A stretch of 64,000 nt of DNA from Tribonema minus (taxonomy: Eukaryota; Sar; Xanthophyceae; Tribonematales; Tribonemataceae): the NCBI GenBank assembly GCA_017506865.1, contig JAFCMP010000035.1:496001-560000 (forward strand). The letters are read 5' to 3'. Shown here one piece after another: positions 44,881 to 55,475 of this stretch (position 1 is its first letter; every line of letters starts with the position of its first letter). The notes beneath the pieces were generated by a model, which was given only the letters and a program-made list of their open reading frames with translations, made no database searches and was not told where the DNA came from. The position numbers and the translations under genes were made by a program.

Positions 44881-47800
44881 TTCGCTTGCGACCTGCTGCT
44901 GTGATGCGGCGGCCGTTGAGGTGCTACTGCTGCTCGCTGCGGCTGCTGTTACTGCTACTGCCACTGTCGCCGACACTGCGCCTCGCTCGCTCGCTTGCTC
45001 GTCGCTCGCTCGCTCGCGGACCGTTACGCCCGCCGACACCGTTATGTCAGCCCTGGGACCGCAGGAGTTCCATTCGCAATGCAAGTATCCCAACACAAGC
45101 TAGTCCCACTCTGGGTATTCCTGTTGAAAGTGGGTGGGCTCGGGGTCTTCAGTGGTCCACTGGTTAAGCCCCCCCCCCCTCCCAGGGGGCGGGGCCTGGG
45201 TAAGCTGCGCTCAAAGCATTTTCCGCAAACGTGATACTGATACGTGTCTGAAAAGTGCCTAATCCAGCATGACGTAGTATGGTGCATTCCAGGCGACGCT
45301 CTGTTTTGAACGAACTCAGCTTGAATGCAACGTGTACAGGTCGAGACGTCTGTGCCAGCCTGATGTGGAAAGCGCCGTAGACAAGACAACCTGAACGCTT
45401 TTTGCAACAATGCACCAAAAAAACAAAATTCCCAACATGCTGTGGCACGAGACGTGACGTTTATGTGTCATGTGCCAACTTGAAGTGATACGTTACGACA
45501 TGCAACATCACAAACGGAATGTTATCATAGCAGCAGATGCAGCTTCAAGTTGAGGCACTTGCCAATGAGACCATTGACAAAGAAGGCGAAACAAACACAA
45601 TCATAGGCAACACCACCATTTAAGGTGGTACAATGCGTATAGGTCATAGAAATGTGCTCTCTTGAATTTCGGCTTGGGATCGTGCACCTTTGCTGAAGAG
45701 CGCCGCTGAGCATCCACTTAACTCATCAAGTGCCACACTTTCTGGTAGACATGTAATGACTGCAATCCATGTTCGCTGAGATCATCACAATTCGTGACAG
45801 CAGCTCCTGCACCTGCGCACTGTGCTCCAGATGACCATGCAGCATAGAAAGTCAAACATTATGATACTGTCATCACCACCAAGCCAAAGCCCAGATTGTG
45901 CAGAAGACGTCGACCAGCGCTGCTGTGCCACCAGTGTAACCAGTACCGCCACCACTGCTGCAACGCCACCACCTGCGCTGTGATCACTCGGCTCGGCCCG
46001 CCAAGACTGCATCTTGCACTGCATCTGTCAAGTTGCCGCTTCAACCTGGACTGCGTGCACTGCATCTGTCAAATCGCCAGTTCGACCGTCAAACCAAGGC
46101 CATGATGTAGACTATGTACACATGTGCCTCGTACCATATACTAGATCCCAATCGGCGGTTGGCCCGTCTGTCACCGCCTGAGTTGACCAAAATAACGTGC
46201 AGATAATATCACCTGCAGTTTCTTGCACTGTAGGTGTATGATGCAAGCCACGTGACACCCAGATTGGTCTGCTTCATGGAAACGAATCCTTGTGTAGAGC
46301 TCTAGGTGACAACTCGAAGGAGTGGTTAGCTGCAAGTGTAGGCTTGAGCAGCAAACGCTCAGAAAAAACACATGAAAAAGCACCACACTTTACGCTCGAG
46401 TTGCAGCGCACGTGTCAGCTACAACTTCTGGTGTGCCTTGCTATCACATGTGTCATCACCGCCGTCATGTGCAATACCTGCGATATGCTGTTGACGGATA
46501 TCATCGTTGCACGATAACACCAGTGTGCCCCGTCCTAGTCTGGTCCTGACAGCTGCTGAGGTACTGTTGCTTCTGGGTAAACTTTTATCCAACTCTGCTG
46601 CACATTCTGCCCCCTGCAAGCAAGTCGGCACCTCCGCAGTTCTGCGCTGTGGCCTTGCTCCCACCCCTGGCTCTGGCTTCACGTGGGCACGCCTGGTGCA
46701 ATATAGTCAGGTGCCTTGTTGCTGCTGCTTTTCAACCCAGCAGCACGCGCTGAGCCACTCTGGTGGCTATGCGTGACGTTTCCAGCGTCGCCACTTGAGG
46801 TTTCGTCACTTCATTTGTGCCATTTTCTTGTGCTGCCTGCATTCTGCACGGCCGTCATCAGCACCACAAGTCCCGCGACTGAATCGCTCCCTGACTCACC
46901 AGCCGGCGCGCCCCAATGTGCAGTGGTTCTCGCTATCAATTCCGAACGCGGCCAAATACTTCAAGTGGTCTTCAATATTCAACAAAGAGTTCACACGGAA
47001 AGTTCAACAATGTGCATCCCTTGAATGCCCAGAACAGTCCCAGAACCCACGTACGCGCGGGATGTCTAAGAAAGACTCCCGGCCTGAAGACCCCTCGCCA
47101 ACAATGAATATCTCAAAACACTGTCCGCTTGACATGCATTTGTCAAGTTATAGAGCGCCAGCCCTTTACGATGGCTTTCAAGAAAATTCATCGATGCAAC
47201 AATTGTCTGGTATGATGGGATCCCGGAAAGGCAGACACATTATGGTGCCAAGTAGGTTGCTGTTGACGACAGCCTCATGCTGACCCCTTCAACACCGAGC
47301 AAGGGAAGAAAAAGTGACGTTGTCTTCTTATATGCACTTTGGCATATGTCTTTGAATCAGCGGTCGTGCTTCCAAGTTGTTGACACATCTCAGTTGCTGA
47401 AACAGCTGTTTCAGGTGAAAGAAACATTGTTCAGTTGAAACGCCTGTTTGTTCAGTTGAAACATTTGTTGTTCTGTTCAACAACATTGCAGGAACAATGA
47501 TTCTGTCACGGTGTGAACTGTCAATTGCAGATTAGCAGCACGGTTTCTTTTCAAAACGCATCACTGGCAGAGATGACAAAAGTGGTGCATGTAATTCAAC
47601 ACGCATCACTGGCAGAGATGACAAAAGTGGTGCATGTAATGCACTAAATGGAATGTGCTGTAGTGCATTCGAGTTGCTGTCCAGCAATGATTATCTGCGT
47701 GTGCCAATGTTCAGCAGGGTTGTAAGACATGCACAACATGACACCTTGCTTTCCAGGTTGTGTATAATGCATGAAACGCACGCTCATTACATGATGTGCT

Positions 47801-47992
47801 GGCGGAGGCATCGCAATACTTCTATCAGCTATTATGTCAAGCAGACCCATCAAAAGAGAAAGCTCTCGAGGGTAAGTGGGGCACATGTTGCAGTCAAACC
47901 ATGCCACAATTTCCATGTACCGCCCTCAACAGAGCGACGAAGCAGAGAGAAGAGCAGACAAAGGGTCAAGGAGCTGCAAGTCATCCCTAGGA
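44881..47992. other. Gene-poor, moderately AT-rich stretch
   Basis: It contains a CGCTCGCTCGC-type run at about 44985-45018 (echoed at about 52030-52060) and a 45-base tandem duplication at 47556-47640. Frames such as one ending at 47283 are open but lack a convincing start or family. A possible exon-like segment (EASQYFYQLLCQADPSKEK) near 47808-47875 precedes a GTAAGT but could not be linked to anything. Confidence 0.5.
47556..47640. repeat. 45-base tandem duplication
   Basis: The unit ACGCATCACTGGCAGAGATG... starts at 47556 and 47601; the copies are almost identical. Confidence 0.95.
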
Positions 47993-48586
47993 CTATAGGC
48001 TGCAGACGAATTTCAGGCGAATAATTTGTAGTATGATGAGCAGTGATGTGTGTGACAAGCCGTTAAAGCTGCCGTGCATTACGACCTGTGTTTTGCACGT
48101 CAGCGGCAAGCAACAGCGACCCGAGCAGACAAGGGCAATGCTGACTGCCACGCCAGCAACCGGGGCATGTGGCGCTGCAGCTGCAGCTGCGGCCGTTGCC
48201 ACCCTGCCTTTACCCGGCAGTGGCGGCCTAAATTGCGGTGCAGCTTGCGTGGCAGCCAGCAGCAGCACCTGAGCTGGGCCGGCATGGGGTGTGGCCAAGC
48301 GCGCATGACCGCGTGACATGGTGCACTGCTGCGAAAAGCATGGCTTGCAAATACTGGTGTCGCATCCACCATTGGTCGAGCATTGGCATGCACCGCCGGT
48401 GATGGCACTGGAAGAAACTGCCCTCGCTGTAGGGACCTGAAGCTGGCTGGCTGGGCAGTAGGTGAACGCCAATGCCGGCACGGGCGCCCAGAAAATGCAG
48501 AGCGTCGCTGCAAGGGCACGCCTACGGAGACCGCCGTTGTGACGGAATCCAGTGTTGCAAGAGTCTAAGCCCTTGGCCATATGTGG
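47993..48586 (-). CDS. Possible secreted or plastid-targeted small protein
   Basis: An intronless frame of 198 codons starts at ATG 48586 on the minus strand. Residues 18 to about 37 (LRRRALAATLCIFWAPVPALA) look like a signal peptide, directly followed by phenylalanine (FTYCPAS), the residue expected at the start of a transit peptide in algae with red-derived complex plastids. Then comes a Cys-rich segment (CQCSTNGGCDTSICKPC) and an alanine run. It lies about 230 bases behind the SEC20 stop on the same strand. An overlapping frame is also open, so a chance frame is possible. No family recognised. Confidence 0.35.
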   Translation of the reverse strand, partial: PHMAKGLDSCNTGFRHNGGLRRRALAATLCIFWAPVPALAFTYCPASQLQVPTARAVSSSAITGGACQCSTNGGCDTSICKPCFSQQCTMSRGHARLATPHAGPAQVLLLAATQAAPQFRPPLPGKGRVATAAAAAAAPHAPVAGVAVSIALVCSGRCCLPLTCKTQVVMHGSFNGLSHTSLLIILQIIRLKFVCSL

Positions 48587-48813
48587 CGCTGGCTGCCAAC
48601 TCTTGAGAAGGCTGCATGTCAATCGGCAAAAAGCAGTCAAAAGGCGCTGACACCGGGCATGTGCGCCCAGATGCCAAGTGCTGCCGTCATGCTGAACATG
48701 GCGACTGATGATGCCATCCACCATCGCTGCTTGCGTATCGCGGCATGTAACAGTGTCGGCGCGTCGGCGCTGTGCGGAAATGCCCGCGGGAAGCCGAGAG
48801 CGTCTGAATCCGA

Positions 48814-51800
48814 TCAGAAGAGGCCAAACCCAGGCACGCGTGCCCAAATGACGTACAGCACCGCTGCGAAGAACATCGCCGTCGATGCAGCCATCGCCAC
48901 AGCGTCCATGATTGCCTGAGCGTTGAGGCGCGTGAGCAGCATGCTGGCGCGGCCCACTGTGCCGCCCACGCCCTTGTGCTCCTCCGCAGTGTCCCTGTGC
49001 AAAAATTGCATCGCAAGATGCCAACATCAGACAAGGCTGGTGTCTGCGTTGAAGGTAGGGACTACGGCTGGCAGCCCTCTGAATGCTGTGCAGCACGTCA
49101 GGGCCAATGTCAAATTTTTGTAATGTGCCTTTAACATTGTCACTAGTCCATTCCTCAACGGGAGCGAGTCTGCAGTTCGAGTGAGCGCCATTCAGGCTGG
49201 CGCGCGATCTGAAGATCATGCCCGAAATGGGCCTCCTGAGCGTTGGAGCATGTAGGCAGCATTTCGCCGGCACTCACCATTTCTTATTCAACAACAATGC
49301 GCTACTCGGCCAATGTACCTCTGCATTCAGGCAATCAGTGACCAAAGCGCATCAGAGGTGGGGCTTGCATTTTCTGTCAAGGGCTGAATTCAGTAGTTTT
49401 CAGTGTGGTTGCGTATCAATAAAGGGCTGCATGAGCATTACAAGTCTGTGGACTTGTCTCATGACTGATCATGACTTCATATGCATCTGGAAGGATGCAG
49501 AGAGAGTAAACCAAACCTTGTCCCCAACGGTTTGTAAGCAATCAAAACTTATGTGGTGTACTACTGCGAGTTTTCAAAGCACAGCATGAATGTTCTTCTA
49601 TGCCCTGGATCAGAAGCAGACATTCACCCATACTTCTGCATTGATGCTGTGGGCGCTCGGCACATGAGAGTAGTGCTAGCTGTTTGCCAAAGCCCTGAAA
49701 GCGCATCCCCTGCCTCCACGAGTGCCTCACTTCTTACCTGATGAACTATTAGTAGTAACAGAGTCAGCGCGACTCAGTTCATGACCCCAAGATGCTCAGA
49801 GAGTCATGGAACAGAAGCGCACCTGAGCAGCTGATCTTGTTCGCCCACAAGCTGAGCAACAGATGACATGCGCGCCACCTGCTCTGCCATTACGCGTCGG
49901 CTGCGCGCCAGCGAAGATGCCACCGCTGCCGACTGCGCAAGGCAACAATCAGTTGTGCAAGGCATGCACAGGGATTGGCGTGAGCGTTGGTTGCGCATCT
50001 CTCAGACTTTTTCTATGTAGGTATAGAGGGACTAATCTGAAGTATGGCTTTTGCCAGATGTAGCTGATGCACCGGCAATGTGCAACAGCAACGGCGCCGC
50101 CTCTTCCCACTGCACACAGCAACGTTGCGCCAGCCATGACGGTGTCAACAAGGTGCCATGGCAAAGGTTGTGTAGCTTGTTACCGACGATTTTGAAATCT
50201 TGAACCGGTAACATCAATGGAAGCGGCAAATGAGGGTTAGAGGGGGATGAGGGTAGGGGGGTCTGTTGCTAGTACGCGCTCGCACAAGGCACGCTGCAAG
50301 AAGATAATATGAAGTTAATAGCCTGCAACTTCCAAATAGCATAGGAACCAAAAGTTGGCTTGATTTCGTATCCACAAAAATGTAGGACTGATAGTTTTAA
50401 AGCCTGGTCAAACTCAGACACTTGGACCATTTGCAACGGTGAGTAGAAAAAAAAAGAACAACCGTTGGTATAGAATTGGATCCCCACCTCAGCAGGGTCA
50501 TGAACATTGTTCAAATTTACGATAGTCTAAAACGTGGTAAGACCTCCCGTTGAACTAAAACTTGCAAACACTTCCTGGTGGCAAGATCAATCATAATTTG
50601 GGAAATGTGATTCACACGACTAGTTTGGTTTGCTGGCGTACTCACAATATTCAAAACTGATAATTTCAAAGCCTGGCAAAACTCAAACACATGGACTACT
50701 TATTTTTCAAAAGATGACCAAAAACAAAACTTTTTTTTTGAAAAAAAAAAAAAGCGTGTTCAAATTTGATCAGTCAATAACATGGTACACCTCCCGTTAA
50801 AAAATTGGCAAGATGAATCATACTTTTAAGCTCGAGCAGCCCCTCAATAAAAGTTCACAGTTCCTCTATTTCACAGTAAGAGCTGCAATATCAGTTCTAA
50901 ATAACATTGTGCAGTATTCAAAATTATTATTGGCTATTTACAAGGGAATGATCTACGACGTCGGGCGTCATACCATGAGACCCTAATCCAAGCAGGGCAA
51001 GCTATGGTGATTGCGGCGAGTGGGGGTGTAGATGAGTGGTCATAACCTACGGTCAATCAAGCAGGGATTGCCAGTGAGCCAGTGCATCATCGTGGGTTGT
51101 GGGCATAGCACCGAGCGGGGTACGGCGACTCTGAATACAACAAGACCGTATTTCGCAAATATCAACCATTCAGCAAGATGCCGTTTGTCAAGCTCGGATT
51201 TAATGGAAACGTGCTTTCAGTGTGTGACCTATCACACTCAGAGTGCCACTGTAGCCACTGACACACAGGTACGTTCAACGAGTTTCTGGATGATTGTGTT
51301 GAACGCCACGAATCTAATGACTGGAGTACCACTTTTTAAGGTTACGCCACATACTTCGATCACATTATGCGGAAAACAGTACTCATGCAGTGAAGCAGGT
51401 GATGGGCCTGCATCAAGTCCACCGCTGAAGCCAACCTGCAACGACAGCATAGGTTGACCGCAGACAGAGATCGTCACGCAGCTGCTCGTGCCAGAGAAAC
51501 TCCAGAGCTGCTCGTGCCAGAGAATTTTCAGAGCAGCGTGAGCAACGGCTCGCTGCGGATCGTGCTTGGCAGTCTGATGCTCGTGCACGGGAGACGCCAC
51601 AGCAACGTGAGCAGCGACTTGCTGCAATCGTGCCAGGGCGGCTGCTCGTAGATCTAACAATGCTTCTCTGGACCAAAGCGCACAGAGGTTGGCGGCTGAA
51701 CGTGAGAGGCAATCCAATCAAATAGCTGCAATCATTGCATGTCATCGCAACGTAATTGACACGGATGCGTCAGTGAATGCAAGCATTCATGCTTCACCCG

Positions 51801-54800
51801 CGGACGCTCTCAGTGCTGCTGACTTATCACGTGCGGAGCCTCAAATTGCACCAGGTCCTGTGCAGTTGCCACATGGGCAACCAGCAACAGGACGATCACC
51901 GGTGTCGGCTCGCTCGCTTCTCCTCGCTCTCCCCCTTGAGTGGTTTCGGTTTCGAAGTTCAACTTTTGCTGACACACAAACATGAACTTGGTTAACCATC
52001 CCGTAGGCCTCGCACGAAGTAGAAGGCGTGCGCACGGCACGCGCTCGCTTGCGCTCGCTCGCAACCGTTGACGCCCGCCGACAAAACAGTGATAAAAATA
52101 CAAATAATAACTTTTTTAAAATGCCGACCCCCATTTTTTTCAGGCATGCAACATTATCCAGGAAGATGGGATGTAAGGAAACACTGGGGTATTTGTTATT
52201 GCTATAAAACGTGATATGTAATAGATGGAACACATGTACATTCCCGCAAGTTGACTATGGCGGTTGCCGTTAAAAAACTAAAAAAGGAGGCATGCAAAAG
52301 TAGGCTACTGTAGGCTTTCATACTTTAATCATCAAGCTGTCAGGATAATGCCATCAGCGAGCTTGACTGTAAGAAAAGTGACATGTTCATCCTGCACTAC
52401 ATCATGCGCTGCAAAGTTTTACATTTAGTGCGGAGTTGCTCATCTTGTGTTGAGGTCTTTATCGCTCCACAAGACTGGCACTGCTGCTGACCGGAAGCGC
52501 AGACGCTGGGGAAGTAGGGAAAACCGCTCGGCGCTTTTGCAGGCGTATCTGCTCCACCTTAAGGCACTAAATTCAGGGGGGTCACGATATAAGAGCGCAC
52601 GTATCGCACTGGTCACTGTATAAAAATGGTATGCGGCTGGACACGGATTTGGTGGATATAAGAGCAGTTTGGTGCTGCTTGGGGCTGATCGCTCTTATAT
52701 TGTGTCCACCTACCGCTCGCCGCTCCACAATAAATGCACGAGCGGCGGCTTTTGTGTACTATCCATGAACGCTCAAGCGCATCACAGCGATATAGAGTCG
52801 CAGCCGCAGTCTGTGCAATTGCTTTCTGCAGCTTGATTCGACACCATCGTATGATTTATTAGACAAGCACCACTCCCCTACTTGAGTCCTTCAAACCGTA
52901 CTAGTACTGGTAGGGTTGAGGTCAGCCTGCGTTTTTTAACTTAGCCCTACTCAAAGCCCTAGGACAACATAGGAGCAGACACAGCATGAGATGTAGAAGC
53001 GGTCACAGCCTAAGAGCGATGAGGCCGGCAGCCCAGCTTCACATTAAAAACCGTGACCTCCCTGTACGGCAACAGCATGTGTGCACGGGGTGAAATTCAC
53101 GAGTGTGCTCTGGTGCTCTTAAAGTGAATGTTGAAACCGTGTATTTGACCTGCATGGGCAACCAGCGTACAGGTCTTGTGACGTTCGCACAAACAAACTT
53201 AGCAAGCGCACCTGATCGCCACTGCCGTCGTCCTCCGCGGCGCCGGCCAGCAGAAAATCGCGGCGCGCGTCGCGGCGCTGCGCGACGTGCCTGCTAGCCT
53301 GCAGCAGCGCTCCTCGAAGCGCGGTGCGCAGGCTGTCGAGCTCGTTTTGCCTGCCGCAGCAGCAATAGAAACGGATGGCATGTGATGAGGAAACTTGACA
53401 CTGTTGCTGCAGACACTTTGACTCTGTCTCTCTGCTCTGAGGAGGAGTGCACGGAGGATATTGGAGGTGCAGCGTCGTCTGGGCGAGACTGATGCAACGC
53501 AGCAATGTGTCATCTGTCGGCTTGCTTATTACCGTATGCGATGCTTAGCCTGTCTTGATCCTCCTCCACGCAAGACTTTGAAGCATTGATACGCAGTCAG
53601 CGCATTCATGAGCAGCACAGCCATGCTTGACACTTCCCGAGTACAGAGGATGCATAATGAATCAGACCACCAATGTGCCAGACACCCTGTAGTATGGTCT
53701 GAGGAGCCTAAATGTTGTAGGCGGATGAGCTGGTTACGAAGCAAAGCGCTGCACTTTGTGATATGCTCTAAAGAAAGACAAATTTGTACAGAAGTGGTGC
53801 CATCATCAACGTGAACATTGGCACCTAGATACGCTGTGCTCTCCAACGACAGCATGCTGCCTGCAACACGGCTCCGGCTGCGCAGCCTCAACATATGACA
53901 CAGCTCACTTATCGATCACGGGCCCATCATCACATCTGTGCTTCACTGCATGGTGGTACACGTGAAGCCATACATAGGGTTGAAAAGTATTGAAGGGTAG
54001 GACTGAAGTTCACCTGCGCGTCACATGACCCAAGCGTACATCACGCTCTGACGCTGTGCTGCAGGCCTGCGCCTCCAGCGAGGCTGCCTCAAGGGCCTCG
54101 CGGCACTGCCCCACGACTCTGATCGCGGCCTTGTTGAATGCCTGCAGCAAGAGAACAATGTGCATGAATCAAGTGTTGTGATCAGGTGCAGCAGTGATTG
54201 TACTTCCTGAGGCTATGTCAACGCATTGAGGCGCCCACCTGCAGCCGCTGGAGTCAGTCAGTCACTCTGGTCCATGCATGCAACTTGCGCGCTTTTACGT
54301 ACTTCAAGTACGTGTTGATTTTGAGATTAGGCACGGCAGCAAACCTCCAAGAAAATGTGTACCTCGCCCCTGACCCCACGCCGCCTCCAACACTCGTCGC
54401 CGCCGTTTTTCCACTTCACCTCACCCTACCCGCCCCCACCCCGCCCCCTCTGAGCACTCGTCAGATTTTGGCGAGCTGTGAGCACAATACATGGCGTTTT
54501 TGTTAAGTGCTGGAGGCGAGGGTACTCGAAATCCACTGCAACGCTCGCGTATGCAGTGCAGGGTACTCCGGCATACTTCTATGATGGATGGATCCCATAG
54601 AGATTAGCATCCCGTACCAGCACAATGCGTAACAACAGTCCTACGTGAACCATCCACGTGAGCCTTTCCATCAATGGCTTCAAGTTCAGTGCTCGGCTGC
54701 GGCAGGATGACAACATGCACCAAGGCAGCATGTATCGCCTGCGAGGGAATGGCCAGAACCAGTAAACGCAGGATCATCCGTGTGGTCGTGCGCATACACT

Positions 54801-55260
54801 GTCCCGCAATGACTCTGAGAATATCTGCACATCGGAAGTCTCACACACACACCAGCGTCGCTGTGCGCCCCATGTACATCCCAGGGGAGCTGTGGCTCTC
54901 GGAAGCTCTACAGTAGGTAGTCTGAAAGTAAGGGTGTGTGCACACATTCGTATCACCAGAAGCATCGGCTAAGAATGCTGGTTTCTGTAAAGTTGTTGCA
55001 AATCTACGAGAATGTCATGTATATTCTATAGAACCGTCAGCAAACATGTCGCAAGGATGAAGGATGATCACGAAAATGCAGGCGAAAGTCATCAAAACTG
55101 CTGATGCATCCTGCCTTGTAGTCACCTGCAGATCCTGGGGCGGCTGCCAGCTGCTTTCCGATAGCGTTGCCACAGTGCCATCACCTGCAGGAGCCTCCAG
55201 CCGCTTCACTCGCCGTGACAAGTCCTCCAACAGCCTGTCTGCCTCTGCGATGCGCTGCAT
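48814..55260 (-). CDS. SEC20: SEC20/BNIP1-type SNARE
   Basis: Membrane-anchored SNARE acting in Golgi-to-ER retrograde fusion with Ufe1/syntaxin-18 and Use1. Exons on the minus strand: 55260-55126, 54141-54014, 53350-53212, 49932-49823, 48994-48814; every phase joins and the product is 230 residues, the usual length. Residues 1-130 are charged and helical (RLLEDLSRRVKRLEA; LDSLRTALRGALLQ). The SNARE stretch follows (SSLARSRRVMAEQVARMSS, QLVGEQDQLLR, HKGVGGTVGRASMLLTRL). A membrane segment sits at about residues 202-222, and the lumenal tail is only 8 residues with no HDEL-type signal. The LLTRL-then-membrane pattern and the SLxRSRxxM motif mark the family. Start: the ATG at 55260 gives a helix directly; an AG just after it means an upstream exon cannot be fully excluded. 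Intron 3 (3.3 kb) holds repeat remnants. Confidence 0.88.
50945..51062. repeat. Dispersed repeat, copy 2 of 2
   Basis: Matches the block at 43655-43870 in order and orientation, with deletions. It lies in the large SEC20 intron. Confidence 0.75.
51440..51950 (+). mobile_element. Decayed coding remnant with 23-residue charged repeats, copy B
   Basis: On the plus strand, indel-broken frames encode ARARETPE, then QREQRLAADRAWQ, ARARETPQQREQRLAA and QRLAAERERQSNQ, followed by DASVNASIHASPADALS and LPHGQPATG. The last parts match copy A (read from its minus strand) at roughly two thirds of bases. It sits inside SEC20 intron 3, antisense to the gene. A Helitron-like relic is inferred from the repeat style only. 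Confidence 0.5.
52655..52702. repeat. Short inverted repeat (ATATAAGAGC / GCTCTTATAT)
   Basis: Arms of about 10-12 bases surround a loop of about 26 bases. TGGACAC and GTGTCCA flank the structure at unequal distances, as in a small MITE, and another ATATAAGAGC lies near 52588. It lies in a SEC20 intron. Confidence 0.6.
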
Positions 55261-55475
55261 CGCAAAGTTATGTCACCGACTCAGAAGTCGAAGTATCCGA
55301 ATGGCTGCTCTTCGTTTGTGCTGCGGCTCTGGACCCCACTGAAGTCTGGCAGAGGAGTATAAAAGTGGAGCACTCACGAGAGGCACCCTCGTCGGCCACC
55401 GTTTGAGGACAGGAGTTGAAGTTCGTACTCTGACGCGGAAAAAACATCACCCGAGGGGCACACACACACAGCATT
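55261..55475. promoter_or_regulatory. Shared promoter region of SEC20 and the PsbQ-like gene
   Basis: Only 215 bases separate the two divergent start codons. TATAAAAG at 55358-55365 lies in plus orientation about 110 bases before the PsbQ-like ATG and is a good TATA-box candidate. No matching box was seen for the SEC20 direction. A CA run precedes the ATG (about 55460-55470). Confidence 0.55.

Noticed and set aside
46795-47283. 162-codon frame with signal-like start (LRFRHFICAIFLCC)
   Set aside because: It begins with TTG, not ATG, has no acceptor-linked upstream exon and no family resemblance.
53529-53894. 121-codon minus-strand frame
   Set aside because: It lies entirely within SEC20 intron 2 between two confirmed exons and shows no domain.
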